Assembly: GCF_016755875.1 (NCBI RefSeq)
Contig: NZ_BNED01000005.1
Coordinates: forward strand, 6,891,001 to 6,955,000
Length of the DNA: 64,000 nt
From: Streptomyces spororaveus
GTDB lineage: Bacteria; Actinomycetota; Actinomycetes; Streptomycetales; Streptomycetaceae
Reading direction: 5' to 3'
In this document: positions 51,041-58,637 of the stretch, in pieces
Numbering within the stretch: the first letter of the stretch is position 1
How the letters are laid out: every line of letters starts with the position of its first letter
Notes under the pieces: generated by a model
What the model was told of the DNA's origin: nothing
Databases searched by the model: none
Seen by the model: the letters and a program-made list of their open reading frames with translations, nothing else
Translations under genes and position numbers: made by a program

Positions 51041-51647
51041 CCGCACCGGTGCCATGCACGCGGTGTCGCCGGTCGAGCCGCTGACCTTGAAGATCCTGGT
51101 CGCGGGCGGCTTCGGGGTGGGCAAGACCACCCTGGTCAGCGCGGTGAGCGAAATCAGACCCCTGCGCACCGAGGAACGGCTCTCCGAGCCGGGCGTCGGT
51201 GTCGACGACACCGGGGGAGTGGAGGGCAAGAGCACCACCACCGTCGCCATGGACTTCGGGCGCATCACGCTCCGCGAGGACCTGGTGCTGTACCTGTTCG
51301 GCACGCCGGGACAGGACCGTTTCTGGTTCCTGTGGGACGAGCTGGCGCAGGGTTCGCTGGGCGCCGTCGTCCTCGCGGACACCCGCCGCCTGGCCGACTG
51401 CTTCGCCGCCATCGACTACTTCGAGCGGCGCGCGATCCCGTTCGTCGTCGCCGTCAACTGCTTCGACGGAGCCGACCGGCACCCCGTGGTGACCGTACGG
51501 ACGGCGCTGGACCTCGACCCCGGGGTACCGGTGCTGCTGTGCGACGCACGGGACCGGGAATCCGTGAAGGACGTGCTGGTGGGGGTCGTGGAACACGCGA
51601 TGTCCCTGGCGCGCGAGCGGCGCCGGAGCCTGTCCGCGGGCGCCTGA
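51021..51647 (+). CDS. cvnD: CvnD-type small GTPase of a conservon
   Basis: A 208-residue P-loop GTPase. Walker A AGGFGVGKTTLVSAVSEI starts near residue 28. GTPGQDRFWFLWDELAQGS (about 94–112) is the switch II region, and NCFDGADRHPVV (about 151) takes the place of the NKxD specificity motif. Related to MglA/Ras-like proteins, it is the output of the conservon and is expected at the membrane with CvnA–C. The stop is followed by a strong terminator. Confidence 0.95.
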   Translation: MAFGRFSRTGAMHAVSPVEPLTLKILVAGGFGVGKTTLVSAVSEIRPLRTEERLSEPGVGVDDTGGVEGKSTTTVAMDFGRITLREDLVLYLFGTPGQDRFWFLWDELAQGSLGAVVLADTRRLADCFAAIDYFERRAIPFVVAVNCFDGADRHPVVTVRTALDLDPGVPVLLCDARDRESVKDVLVGVVEHAMSLARERRRSLSAGA

Positions 51648-51672
51648 CATCCGCGTGCCCCCCGACATGGAG

Positions 51673-51708
51673 GCGGCCCGTACCCCCGCCGACTGGGGTA
51701 CGGGCCGC
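51673..51708 (+). terminator. Terminator of the conservon operon
   Basis: GCGGCCCGTACCCC (51673–51686) and GGGGTACGGGCCGC (51695–51708) form a perfect 14-bp stem with loop CGCCGACT, 26 nt after cvnD. The remaining sequence to 51810 shows nothing else. Confidence 0.9.
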
Positions 51709-51810
51709 AGCTCTCACGGGGGGATTCGGGACCCGGTCGCGGAGCGGGACTGTGGAGCGAGTGTGAACCTGCCGCCGGGGGCCGTCAAGCGTTCGGACGA
51801 CACCGGCGGT

Positions 51811-53001
51811 TCAGCGCACGGCGACGACGGCCGACCCGTGCCCGAACAGCCCCTGGTTCGCGGTGATCCCGGCCCGCGCGCCGGGCACCTGGCGCGCGCC
51901 GGCCGTACCGCGCAACTGCCAGGTCAACTCGCACACCTGCGCGATCGCCTGCGCCGGCACCGCCTCCCCGAAGGAGGCCAGCCCGCCACTGGTGTTGACC
52001 GGGATCCGGCCGCCCAGAGCCGTCGCCCCCTCCCGTACGAGCTTCGCCCCCTCACCCTCCCCGCACAGCCCGATGTCCTCGTACCACTCCAGCTCCAGGG
52101 CCGTGGACAGGTCGTACACCTCGGCGAGCGAGAGATCCTCCGGGCCGAGCCCCGCCTCCTCGTAGGCGGCGCGAGCGATCGAGGACCTGAAGGACCCGGC
52201 TGCCGGCGCGACCGCCACCGCCGAGTCGGTGGCGATGTCCGGCAGGTCCAGCACCGTCCGCGGATAGGTGGGTGTCACCGTCGAGACGGCCCGGATCCGC
52301 ACCGGATCGGCCACGCCGCGCGCACGGGCGAACTCCATGCTGGTGAGTACCAGGGCCGCGCCTCCGTCGGAGGTGGCGCAGATGTCGAGCAGCCGGAGCG
52401 GATCGGCGACCACCGCCGAGTCCGCGACCTCCTCCGCGGTGACCTTCTTGCGGTAGCGGGCGTGCGGGTTGAGCAGCCCGGCCGCCGCGTTCTTCACCTT
52501 GACCTGGGCGAAGTCCTCCAGGGTGTCCCCGTGGAGGGCCATCCGGCGGCGGGCGTAGAGCGCGAAGTAGGCGGGGTTGGTGGCGCCGAGCACGCGGAAC
52601 CGCAGCCAGTCCGGATCGTCGGGCCGGTCGCCGCCCGCCGGTGCGAAGAACCCCTTGGGTGCGGCGTCCGCGCCGACCACGAGCACCACGTCGGCCAGGC
52701 CGGCCAGGATCTGCGCGCGGGCGGCTCCGACGGCCTGGGCGCCGGACGCGCAGGCGGCGTACACACTGGTGACCCGCGCGCCCTGCCAGCCGAGGGCCCG
52801 GGCGAAGGTGGCGCCCGCCACGTAGCCCGGATATCCGGAGCGTACGGTGTCGGCGCCGACGACCGACTGCACCTGTGTCCAGTCCAGTCCGGCGTCGGCC
52901 AGCGCGGCCCGCGCGGCGGCCCGCCCGTACTCGACGAAACTGCGGCCCCACTTGCCCCAGGGGTGCATACCGGCCCCGAGGACGGCGATGTCGGCGCTCA
53001 T
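51811..53001 (-). CDS. Thiolase-like lipid-transfer protein
   Basis: A 396-residue thiolase-superfamily protein (SCP2-thiolase/acetyl-CoA acetyltransferase type), ATG 53001. The conserved Cys is in SVYAACASGAQAVGAARAQI (about residues 80–99), followed by VLVVGADAAPKGF; NPHARYRKKVT and PVNTSGGLASFGEAVPAQAIAQ are typical of the non-decarboxylating thiolase-like group that pairs with a zinc-ribbon OB-fold protein. It overlaps that partner gene by four bases (ATGA). A role in steroid or fatty-acid side-chain degradation is known for similar pairs; the substrate here is unknown. Confidence 0.88.
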   Translation of the reverse strand: MSADIAVLGAGMHPWGKWGRSFVEYGRAAARAALADAGLDWTQVQSVVGADTVRSGYPGYVAGATFARALGWQGARVTSVYAACASGAQAVGAARAQILAGLADVVLVVGADAAPKGFFAPAGGDRPDDPDWLRFRVLGATNPAYFALYARRRMALHGDTLEDFAQVKVKNAAAGLLNPHARYRKKVTAEEVADSAVVADPLRLLDICATSDGGAALVLTSMEFARARGVADPVRIRAVSTVTPTYPRTVLDLPDIATDSAVAVAPAAGSFRSSIARAAYEEAGLGPEDLSLAEVYDLSTALELEWYEDIGLCGEGEGAKLVREGATALGGRIPVNTSGGLASFGEAVPAQAIAQVCELTWQLRGTAGARQVPGARAGITANQGLFGHGSAVVAVR

Positions 53002-53492
53002 TCGGCGCCTCCCACCGGCCGGAAGTGCCAGGTGGTCCGGACGGTCCCGGCGGCTTCGGCGGTCCCGCCGGTCCCGCCGGTCCCCGCGTCCTCGTTCAGT
53101 ACGCCCCCGACCACCTCGACCTCCATCCCGACGGCGAGATCGGCGACCCCCACCCCGGGTGCGGCCTGCCCCAGCACCACCATCCGCTCGGCCTCCAGCT
53201 CCACCGCGACCAGCGTGTACGGCTCCCAGGGCACGGCCGGGTCGGACACGTACGGCGCGGGAGGCCGGTAGCGCCCGTCGGTGTAGGACCAGACCCGGCC
53301 GCGCGGCGACAGCGGCACCTCGGCGAGCTCGCCGCCGCCGGGGCAGTGCGGATTGCGGCAGTACGCGTCCTCGCGCGGGAAGAACACCGCGGTACAGGCC
53401 GAGCACCGGGTGCCGAGCAGCCGGAACCCGCCGCTGTCCGGCGCGTCCTCGGTGAACCACCCACTCACGACGGGTGTGCGTGTGCGTGCCAC
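52998..53492 (-). CDS. Zinc-ribbon OB-fold (DUF35-like) protein
   Basis: A 164-residue protein from GTG 53492, with GGGAGGGG 4 nt upstream. The zinc ribbon is RCSACTAVFFPREDAYCRNPHC (about residues 26–47), followed by an OB-fold (RGRVWSYTDGRYRPPAP, MVVLGQAAPGVGVADLAVG). Such ChsH2/DUF35-type proteins form a complex with a thiolase-like subunit, here the downstream gene overlapped by four bases. The C-terminus is Gly/Thr-rich. Confidence 0.88.
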   Translation of the reverse strand: MARTRTPVVSGWFTEDAPDSGGFRLLGTRCSACTAVFFPREDAYCRNPHCPGGGELAEVPLSPRGRVWSYTDGRYRPPAPYVSDPAVPWEPYTLVAVELEAERMVVLGQAAPGVGVADLAVGMEVEVVGGVLNEDAGTGGTGGTAEAAGTVRTTWHFRPVGGAE

Positions 53493-53533
53493 GATGCCCC
53501 TCCCTGGTCCCTGGTCAGTGATCTGACGGATCG

Positions 53534-53902
53534 TCAGGAGTCTGCCACGGGGGGAGTGCCCTGACACGGGTTCTCGGCAAGCCACTTCTGCGCGATCTCG
53601 CCCAACTCCGCGTCGCGCCCGGCCAGCATCATCCGGATCATCTGCGCGTCCCCGCGCAGCGACCACGCCGGATGCCCGAAGGTGGCCGGATTGTTCCCCT
53701 CGATCAGGAAGTGCGCGGGCCAGGCGGTCCCGTACCCGATCAGCGGCAGGGCCGCGAGGTATCGCCTGCGGCCGCGCGCCAGCCCGTAGGCGGTCACGGC
53801 CAGACCGGTGAGGGTGCCGGTGAGGTGGATCCAGCGGGTGGCGGCGCGCGAGTGCATCGCGACGTAGTACGGCCAGAATTCCTCGTACGAGGTGAAAGTC
53901 AT
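53534..53902 (-). CDS. Mpo1-like (DUF962) membrane protein
   Basis: A 122-residue protein from ATG 53902. It matches the DUF962/Mpo1 family: FTSYEEFWPYYVAMHSRAATRWIHL (given as FWPYYVAMHSRAATRWIHL) and GYGTAWPAHFLIEGNNPATFGHPAWSLRGD. In yeast Mpo1 is an Fe-dependent dioxygenase of alpha-oxidation of 2-hydroxy fatty acids; the conserved His residues (about 17, 26, 69 and 78) suggest the same chemistry. There are three to four short hydrophobic segments. TACCGT sits at -12 to -7 and there is no Shine-Dalgarno site, suggesting a leaderless transcript. Confidence 0.85.
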   Translation of the reverse strand: MTFTSYEEFWPYYVAMHSRAATRWIHLTGTLTGLAVTAYGLARGRRRYLAALPLIGYGTAWPAHFLIEGNNPATFGHPAWSLRGDAQMIRMMLAGRDAELGEIAQKWLAENPCQGTPPVADS

Positions 53903-54042
53903 GCGGGCACGGTACTCACGGCCGGACGGCTGCGACAGGGACAGGGGCCGGAACGGGGGGCGGGGACCGGGACGGGGCAGGGGCCGCGGCATACGTCCCG
54001 CAACGGCCCTCATCCACACAACCCTTGGCATACCATCGCCGG

Positions 54043-54552
54043 ATGCCGGCACACCTGAAGGACTCGCACTGCTCCACCTGCGGAGCCCCGTACGCCACCT
54101 CCGAGTGGCCCCGCACCTGCGCGGCCTGCGGGGCGACCGCCTACCGCAACCCGCTCCCGGTGGCCGTCACCCTCCTGCCCGTCGAGGACGCGGACGGCAC
54201 CGGCCTCGTGGTGATCACCCGCACCATCGAACCGGCCCTCGGTGGCGTCGCCCTCCCCGGCGGCTTCATCGACTTCGGCGAGGACTGGCGCGACGCGGTG
54301 GTCCGCGAGCTCTACGAGGAGACCGGCATCGCGGCCCCGGCCTCCGAGGTCGTCCTGGCCGACGCCCTCAGCTCCCCGGCGGGCCACCTCCTCCTCTTCG
54401 GCCTCCTCCCGCCCCGCCCGGCGGCAGAACTCCCCGCCTCGAAGCCGACGGACGAGACCACGGGCTGGCACGTCCTGCGCACCCCGTCGGTGCTGGCCTT
54501 CCCCCTGCACACCCAGGCGGCGGCGTCCTGGTTCGCCGGGAAGTACGCCTGA
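54043..54552 (+). CDS. NUDIX hydrolase with N-terminal zinc ribbon
   Basis: A 169-residue protein from ATG 54043. A four-Cys zinc ribbon (CSTCGAPYATSEWPRTCAAC, about residues 9–28) precedes the NUDIX fold, whose box is GGFIDFGEDWRDAVVRELYEETGI (about 73–96; ExxRELxEExGI core intact). Zinc-ribbon NUDIX proteins often act on NADH, capped RNA or nucleotide sugars; the substrate cannot be stated. The -10 hexamer TACCAT is at -12 to -7 and no ribosome-binding site is present, so the mRNA is probably leaderless. It is convergent with the SRPBCC gene across a hairpin. Confidence 0.9.
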   Translation: MPAHLKDSHCSTCGAPYATSEWPRTCAACGATAYRNPLPVAVTLLPVEDADGTGLVVITRTIEPALGGVALPGGFIDFGEDWRDAVVRELYEETGIAAPASEVVLADALSSPAGHLLLFGLLPPRPAAELPASKPTDETTGWHVLRTPSVLAFPLHTQAAASWFAGKYA

Positions 54553-54560
54553 GTCCGACG

Positions 54561-54588
54561 CCGCCCGGCCGCGGACGCGGCCGGGCGG
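54561..54588. terminator. Bidirectional terminator between convergent genes
   Basis: CCGCCCGGCCGC (54561–54572) and GCGGCCGGGCGG (54577–54588) form a perfect 12-bp stem with loop GGAC, between the NUDIX gene and the convergent SRPBCC gene. Confidence 0.85.
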
Positions 54589-54600
54589 GGCGGGTCGGGG

Positions 54601-55038
54601 TCAGTGCCAGTTGCTGATCTGCACGTCGCGCGGGTGCGGCGCACCGGAGCCCGTCTCCACCAGGGACTTCAGGCTCATCAGGAAGATCGCCCACTTGGTG
54701 CTGCAGTGGTTCATGAACTCGACCGGCTCGCGCCAGCCCGCGTGCGCGAACATGAGGACCGTCCACGCGCCCTCCTGGGTCAGCTCGAAGCTCACCGTGG
54801 TACCGATCCACTCGGCCGGACCGTCCACGACCTCCCACAGCACCCGGGTGTCGGGGCGCAGGTCGAGCACCTTCATGTCGAAGCCGCCGAGGTCGCCGAA
54901 CCGGAACTGCAGGACGTCCTCGCCGTTCCCGCTCGTGTCGGTCGTCCACCACGCGGCCAGGCCCTCGACCGTGGTGAGCGCTTCATAGACCTTCTCCGGG
55001 GGTGCGGTGATGCCTACCCGGTGCAGGATGTCCACCAT
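54601..55038 (-). CDS. SRPBCC-domain protein, second copy in the ArsR operon
   Basis: A 145-residue protein (ATG 55038, GAGGAGAG upstream) of the START/SRPBCC activator-of-Hsp90-like group: ILHRVGITAPPEKVYEALTTVEGLAAWW (given in part ILHRVGITAPPEKVYEALTT) and a C-terminal helix with WAIFLMSLKSLVETG. Such proteins bind small hydrophobic ligands. Third gene of the operon, after the ArsR gene (10-nt gap). Its function probably relates to the same unknown stimulus. Confidence 0.88.
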   Translation of the reverse strand: MVDILHRVGITAPPEKVYEALTTVEGLAAWWTTDTSGNGEDVLQFRFGDLGGFDMKVLDLRPDTRVLWEVVDGPAEWIGTTVSFELTQEGAWTVLMFAHAGWREPVEFMNHCSTKWAIFLMSLKSLVETGSGAPHPRDVQISNWH

Positions 55039-55048
55039 CTCGCTCTCC

Positions 55049-55429
55049 TCATTCCTCCGTGTCGGTTCCCCGTCGTTCCCCATGCTGCTTCTGTGCGTCC
55101 TTGGCCCGCTGGATCGCTTCGGCAAGGCTCTTGACGCGCCGCAGGCGCGCGTCCCACATCTCGCCGACGGAGTTCAGCTGCGCCACGGCACGGGCCAGCT
55201 GCGCCTCGTCCACCCGGTAGCGCTTCTCCCGCCCCGCCGGCGCGGACCGGACCAGTCCGACCCGGTCGAGCACGGCCAGGTGCTTGGTCACGGCCTGCCG
55301 GGTCACCGGCAGGTGCGCGCTGAGGGTCGTCGCCGTCCCCTGGCCGTCGGCCAGCAGGAGGTCGATCATGCGGCGGCGGGTCGGGTCGCCTATCGCGGAC
55401 CAGAGGTCGTCGTCGACGGCGGTGCTCAT
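55049..55429 (-). CDS. ArsR-family transcriptional regulator
   Basis: A 126-residue winged-helix regulator of the SRPBCC-linked subfamily. MSTAVDDDLWSAIGDPTRRRMIDLLLADG (about 1–29, in part: LWSAIGDPTRRRMIDLLL) and LPVTRQAVTKHLAVLDRVGLV (about 40–60) are the recognition elements. No metal-binding Cys pair is present, so it is not a metal sensor of the SmtB type. The ATG overlaps the upstream SRPBCC stop. Inverted repeats around the operon promoter (55914–55990) are its likely operators. Confidence 0.93.
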   Translation of the reverse strand: MSTAVDDDLWSAIGDPTRRRMIDLLLADGQGTATTLSAHLPVTRQAVTKHLAVLDRVGLVRSAPAGREKRYRVDEAQLARAVAQLNSVGEMWDARLRRVKSLAEAIQRAKDAQKQHGERRGTDTEE

Positions 55430-55896
55430 CGCGCGGCCGCCAGCCGTTCGGCGGTCGCGACCAGGCGCGGCAGGTAGAAGTCCCAGCCCTGCCGGTGGTC
55501 GTCGTAGTGGGCTTCGAGCACGGCGGCCTCCCAGCCCCGCTCGCGGTAGCCGCTCTCGCGGAAGCGGACGGTGGTGCCCTCGCCGGTGGGGACCAGCTCG
55601 AAGGTCACCAGCAGCGAGTTGCCCGGACCCGCCGTCTCCGTCTCCGTCTCGTCGTAGGTCCAGCGGAACGAGAACATCCGGGGCGGGTCGGCCTCCACGA
55701 CCGTGAACGGCGCGGACTGGTGCCCGCCGTTGTCCTGGTCCGTCCACGTGAGACTGCCCGTCGCGCCCGCGGCCGGCTCGAACGCGGTGTCGGCGCTCCA
55801 CCACTCCCGGATGTGCTCGGGGCTGCTGAGCACCTCGAACACCACCTCGGGCGACGCGTCGACGTGCAGTTCGCGCTCGATGCTCCCGTACTCCAT
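55426..55896 (-). CDS. SRPBCC-domain protein, first gene of the ArsR operon
   Basis: A 156-residue AHSA1/START-like protein. ATG 55896 is chosen because GGAGG lies 5 nt upstream. It has the typical opening REVHVDASPEVVFEVLSSPE-like stretch (IERELHVDASPEVVFEVLSS), EHIREWWSADTAF and MFSFRWTYDE. It forms an operon with ArsR and a second SRPBCC gene, a common three-gene unit in actinobacteria, thought to respond to small organic compounds. The two SRPBCC copies are clearly different in sequence. Confidence 0.9.
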   Translation of the reverse strand: MEYGSIERELHVDASPEVVFEVLSSPEHIREWWSADTAFEPAAGATGSLTWTDQDNGGHQSAPFTVVEADPPRMFSFRWTYDETETETAGPGNSLLVTFELVPTGEGTTVRFRESGYRERGWEAAVLEAHYDDHRQGWDFYLPRLVATAERLAAAR

Positions 55897-55913
55897 GGCC
55901 GCCTCCATCTTTC

Positions 55914-55990
55914 GCAACCTTCGGTTGCATATCAAGCTAGCCCACTCCCGGTGGATACGCAACCGATGGTTGCGTATCCATCGGGAGTGG
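55914..55990 (-). promoter_or_regulatory. Promoter with two GCAACC-NNN-GGTTGC operators, plus a long hairpin
   Basis: On the minus strand TTGCGT (55957–55962), a 17-bp spacer and TAGCTT (55934–55939) form a good promoter for the SRPBCC–ArsR operon. GCAACC-TTC-GGTTGC (55914–55928) lies just downstream of the -10 and GCAACC-GAT-GGTTGC (55959–55973) covers the -35. The second is embedded in a near-perfect 23-bp palindrome (55942–55990, a single mispair), which can also act as terminator for the glucosidase transcript coming from upstream. Autoregulation by ArsR is inferred. Confidence 0.75.
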
Positions 55991-56067
55991 CAGCGGCGCC
56001 ACCCCGGGCCGCGCGCGGCCCCGGTCTCGTACGTCGACGGTCCCGTGCGCCGACGGGCTCCGCGTGC

Positions 56068-58416
56068 CTACAGGCCCCGTACGGTCACTCCCTCCACCGG
56101 GTTGCCCGCCTCGTCCTCCACCACCACCGCGTCCCCCAGCCACCGCACCGTGTACCGCTCCACCTCACCCGCCTCGAAGCCCGGCCCCGGATCCCGGATC
56201 ACCACCCCGCCCCCCGTACGCCCCCGGGCCGGAGCCCACACCTCCAGCCGCACCCCGCCGCCGGAGGCGCCACGCACCGGCAGCACCGCCCCCGCCCGCG
56301 CCAGCACCGGGATCCGGCCCTGCGGCGCGTCCAGCAGGATCTGGCCCGGCCCCTCGTACGCCGCCCCCGTCGCCGTGTCGTACCAGCGTCCCCGCGGCAG
56401 CCGCACCGCCCGCCGGTCCGCCCCGCACTCCAGCACCGGCGCCACCAGCAGCGCGTCGCCCAGCAGGAACGCGTCCTCGCAGTCCCGCAACCGCCGCTCC
56501 TCCGGCGTCCCCCACCACACCGGTCGCACGTACGGCGCCCCCGTGCGCCGCGCCAGATGGGCCAGCGTCACGAAGTACGGCCGCAGCCGCTCCCGTTCCG
56601 CCATCACCGCCGCCGCCTGCTGCGCCACCTCCGGCCCGAACTCCCACGGCTCCCGCCGCCCCGCCCAGATCGCCGAGTGCGTCCGGAACAGCGGCAGATA
56701 GGCCCCCAGTTGCAGCCACCGCACGTACAACTCCGGTGACGGTGAACCCCCGAACCCGCCGACGTCCGGACCCGAGTACGGCACCCCGCACAGCCCGAGC
56801 CCCAACACCAGCGCCAACGAGGCCCGCAGCCCCTCCCAGCTGGACTCCACGTCCCCCGACCAGGTGCCCCCGTACCGCTGCATCCCCGCCCACCCCGACC
56901 GCGAGAACAGGAACGGCCGCTCGGCCGGCCGCAGCCGCACCAGCCCCTCCCACCCCGCCCGCGCCATCCCCAGCGCGTACACGTTGTGCCCCTCGCGGTG
57001 GTCACCGCCCGCCCCGTCCAGCGCGTGCCGCGCCGACCTCGGCAGCGTCGTGTCCCCGAACGGCGCGAAGGACACCGGCTCGTTCATGTCGTGCCAGAAA
57101 CCGGCGAAGCCCTGCGCCAGGCGCTCCTCGTACAGCCCGCCCCACCACTCCCGCACCGCCGGATCCGTGAAATCCGGGTACGCGCACTCACCCGGCCACA
57201 CCTCACCGCGCACCTCCCCGCCCCGGGCGTCCCGCACGAAGGCCCCGCCCGCCCCCACCGTCAGCCCGGACGCGTGCACCCCGTCGCCCGCCTTCACCGC
57301 CGGGTCCACGATCGACACGAGCCGCACCCCCAGCTCCTCCAACTCCCGCGACAGCTCCGGCAGATCGGGGAAGCGCCCCTCGTCCACCGTGAACACCCGG
57401 TGCCCGTCGTAGTGATCGATGTCCAGGTGTACGGCCGACAGCGCGAGCCCGCGCGACGCGTACCCCGCGACCACCCGCCGCACCTCCTGCGCACTCCCGA
57501 AGCCCCACCGCGCGTGCTGGTACCCCAGCGCCCACTCCGGCGGCACCGCAGCCGCCCCCGTCAGCCCCGCCCACCCCTGCAACACCCGCGCCGGCGTCCC
57601 CACCAGCACCCAGCACCGCAGCGGCCCGCCTTCCATCCGCAGCTCACTCGCCCCCGGCCGGTCCGCCCCCGAACCCGCGCCCTCCTCACCCTCACGCAGC
57701 ACCACCCGCCCGTCCCACGAGTTGTCGTGGAACACCAGATGCGTCCCCGCGTCCGCGACCACCATCTGCACCGGCATCGTCAGGTACAGCGGATCGACCC
57801 CCGGCCCGAAGCCCCCCTTCGGATCCGTGTTCCACAACCGGTACGCCCCGTCGCGCAGCCGCGGCCCCGCCGCCCGCCCGCCCAGCCCGAAGAACCGCGC
57901 GTCCGCCGGCACCTCGCTCCGCTGCAGCCACCGCGCCGCCCCCATCCGCGGATCCACCGGCTCCCACCACCGCGGCGGAGCCTCCCGCCGCAGCACCGCC
58001 CCGCCCGGCGTACGCACCTCCAGCGCCCCGTGCCGTGACACCGCCACCGTCACCCGCTCCGACACCACCCGCCAGCCGCCACCGGTGTCCGGCTCCAGCA
58101 CGGCCCGCGGATCCGGCTCGGGCCCCTCGCCCACCACCGCGTACGAGGGCGTCGGCCCGGCCCCGTCCCAGCTCCAGAACACCGCGCCGCCCACCGTCAC
58201 CCGTACCACCAGCTCGGAACGCGCGAACCGCAGCACACCCCCGCCCGGCCGGGCCTCCGTACCCGTCAGCAGCCCGGGGACGCGCGCCCGCTCCGCGCCC
58301 CGGCGCGGAAGCCCCACCGCGTCCGAGCGCCGGTGGCGCCAGGCCGAGCGCCAGGCGCGCCGACCGCGCTCCGTACCGATGTCTTTCACCGCACGTACCA
58401 GATCACGACCGTTCAT
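56068..58416 (-). CDS. GH31-family alpha-glucosidase
   Basis: A 782-residue glycoside hydrolase family 31 protein; ATG 58416 is used (GGGTGAG upstream; GTG 58425 is possible). The N-terminal beta-sandwich (1–210) precedes the TIM barrel. The catalytic nucleophile Asp is in GFWHDMNEP (about residue 438) and the acid/base Asp in GTWSGDVESSW (about 518). HLDIDHYDGHRVFTVD marks the start of the barrel strands. The C-terminal 150 residues form the all-beta region. No signal peptide is seen, so it is probably cytoplasmic, acting on maltose-type oligosaccharides or alpha-xylosides. It is the only gene in its unit. Confidence 0.92.
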   Translation of the reverse strand: MNGRDLVRAVKDIGTERGRRAWRSAWRHRRSDAVGLPRRGAERARVPGLLTGTEARPGGGVLRFARSELVVRVTVGGAVFWSWDGAGPTPSYAVVGEGPEPDPRAVLEPDTGGGWRVVSERVTVAVSRHGALEVRTPGGAVLRREAPPRWWEPVDPRMGAARWLQRSEVPADARFFGLGGRAAGPRLRDGAYRLWNTDPKGGFGPGVDPLYLTMPVQMVVADAGTHLVFHDNSWDGRVVLREGEEGAGSGADRPGASELRMEGGPLRCWVLVGTPARVLQGWAGLTGAAAVPPEWALGYQHARWGFGSAQEVRRVVAGYASRGLALSAVHLDIDHYDGHRVFTVDEGRFPDLPELSRELEELGVRLVSIVDPAVKAGDGVHASGLTVGAGGAFVRDARGGEVRGEVWPGECAYPDFTDPAVREWWGGLYEERLAQGFAGFWHDMNEPVSFAPFGDTTLPRSARHALDGAGGDHREGHNVYALGMARAGWEGLVRLRPAERPFLFSRSGWAGMQRYGGTWSGDVESSWEGLRASLALVLGLGLCGVPYSGPDVGGFGGSPSPELYVRWLQLGAYLPLFRTHSAIWAGRREPWEFGPEVAQQAAAVMAERERLRPYFVTLAHLARRTGAPYVRPVWWGTPEERRLRDCEDAFLLGDALLVAPVLECGADRRAVRLPRGRWYDTATGAAYEGPGQILLDAPQGRIPVLARAGAVLPVRGASGGGVRLEVWAPARGRTGGGVVIRDPGPGFEAGEVERYTVRWLGDAVVVEDEAGNPVEGVTVRGL

Positions 58417-58637
58417 GCCGCTCACCCTGCCACCGGCCCCCGGCCGAGGGGACGGCGTTCAACTGTCGTTCACCCGGCAGCGGCACCCCGGTGCCGATCA
58501 CCCGACCCGCCAGGACAGCCCTGGTGCAGCGGACGATCACATGGCATGGTCCCTGTGAGCCGCCGCGCCCACACCCCCGCGCGATGGCACCGTACGCACA
58601 CGAAGCGCGAGCCGCAGACTTGACCGGGAGCCGACCC

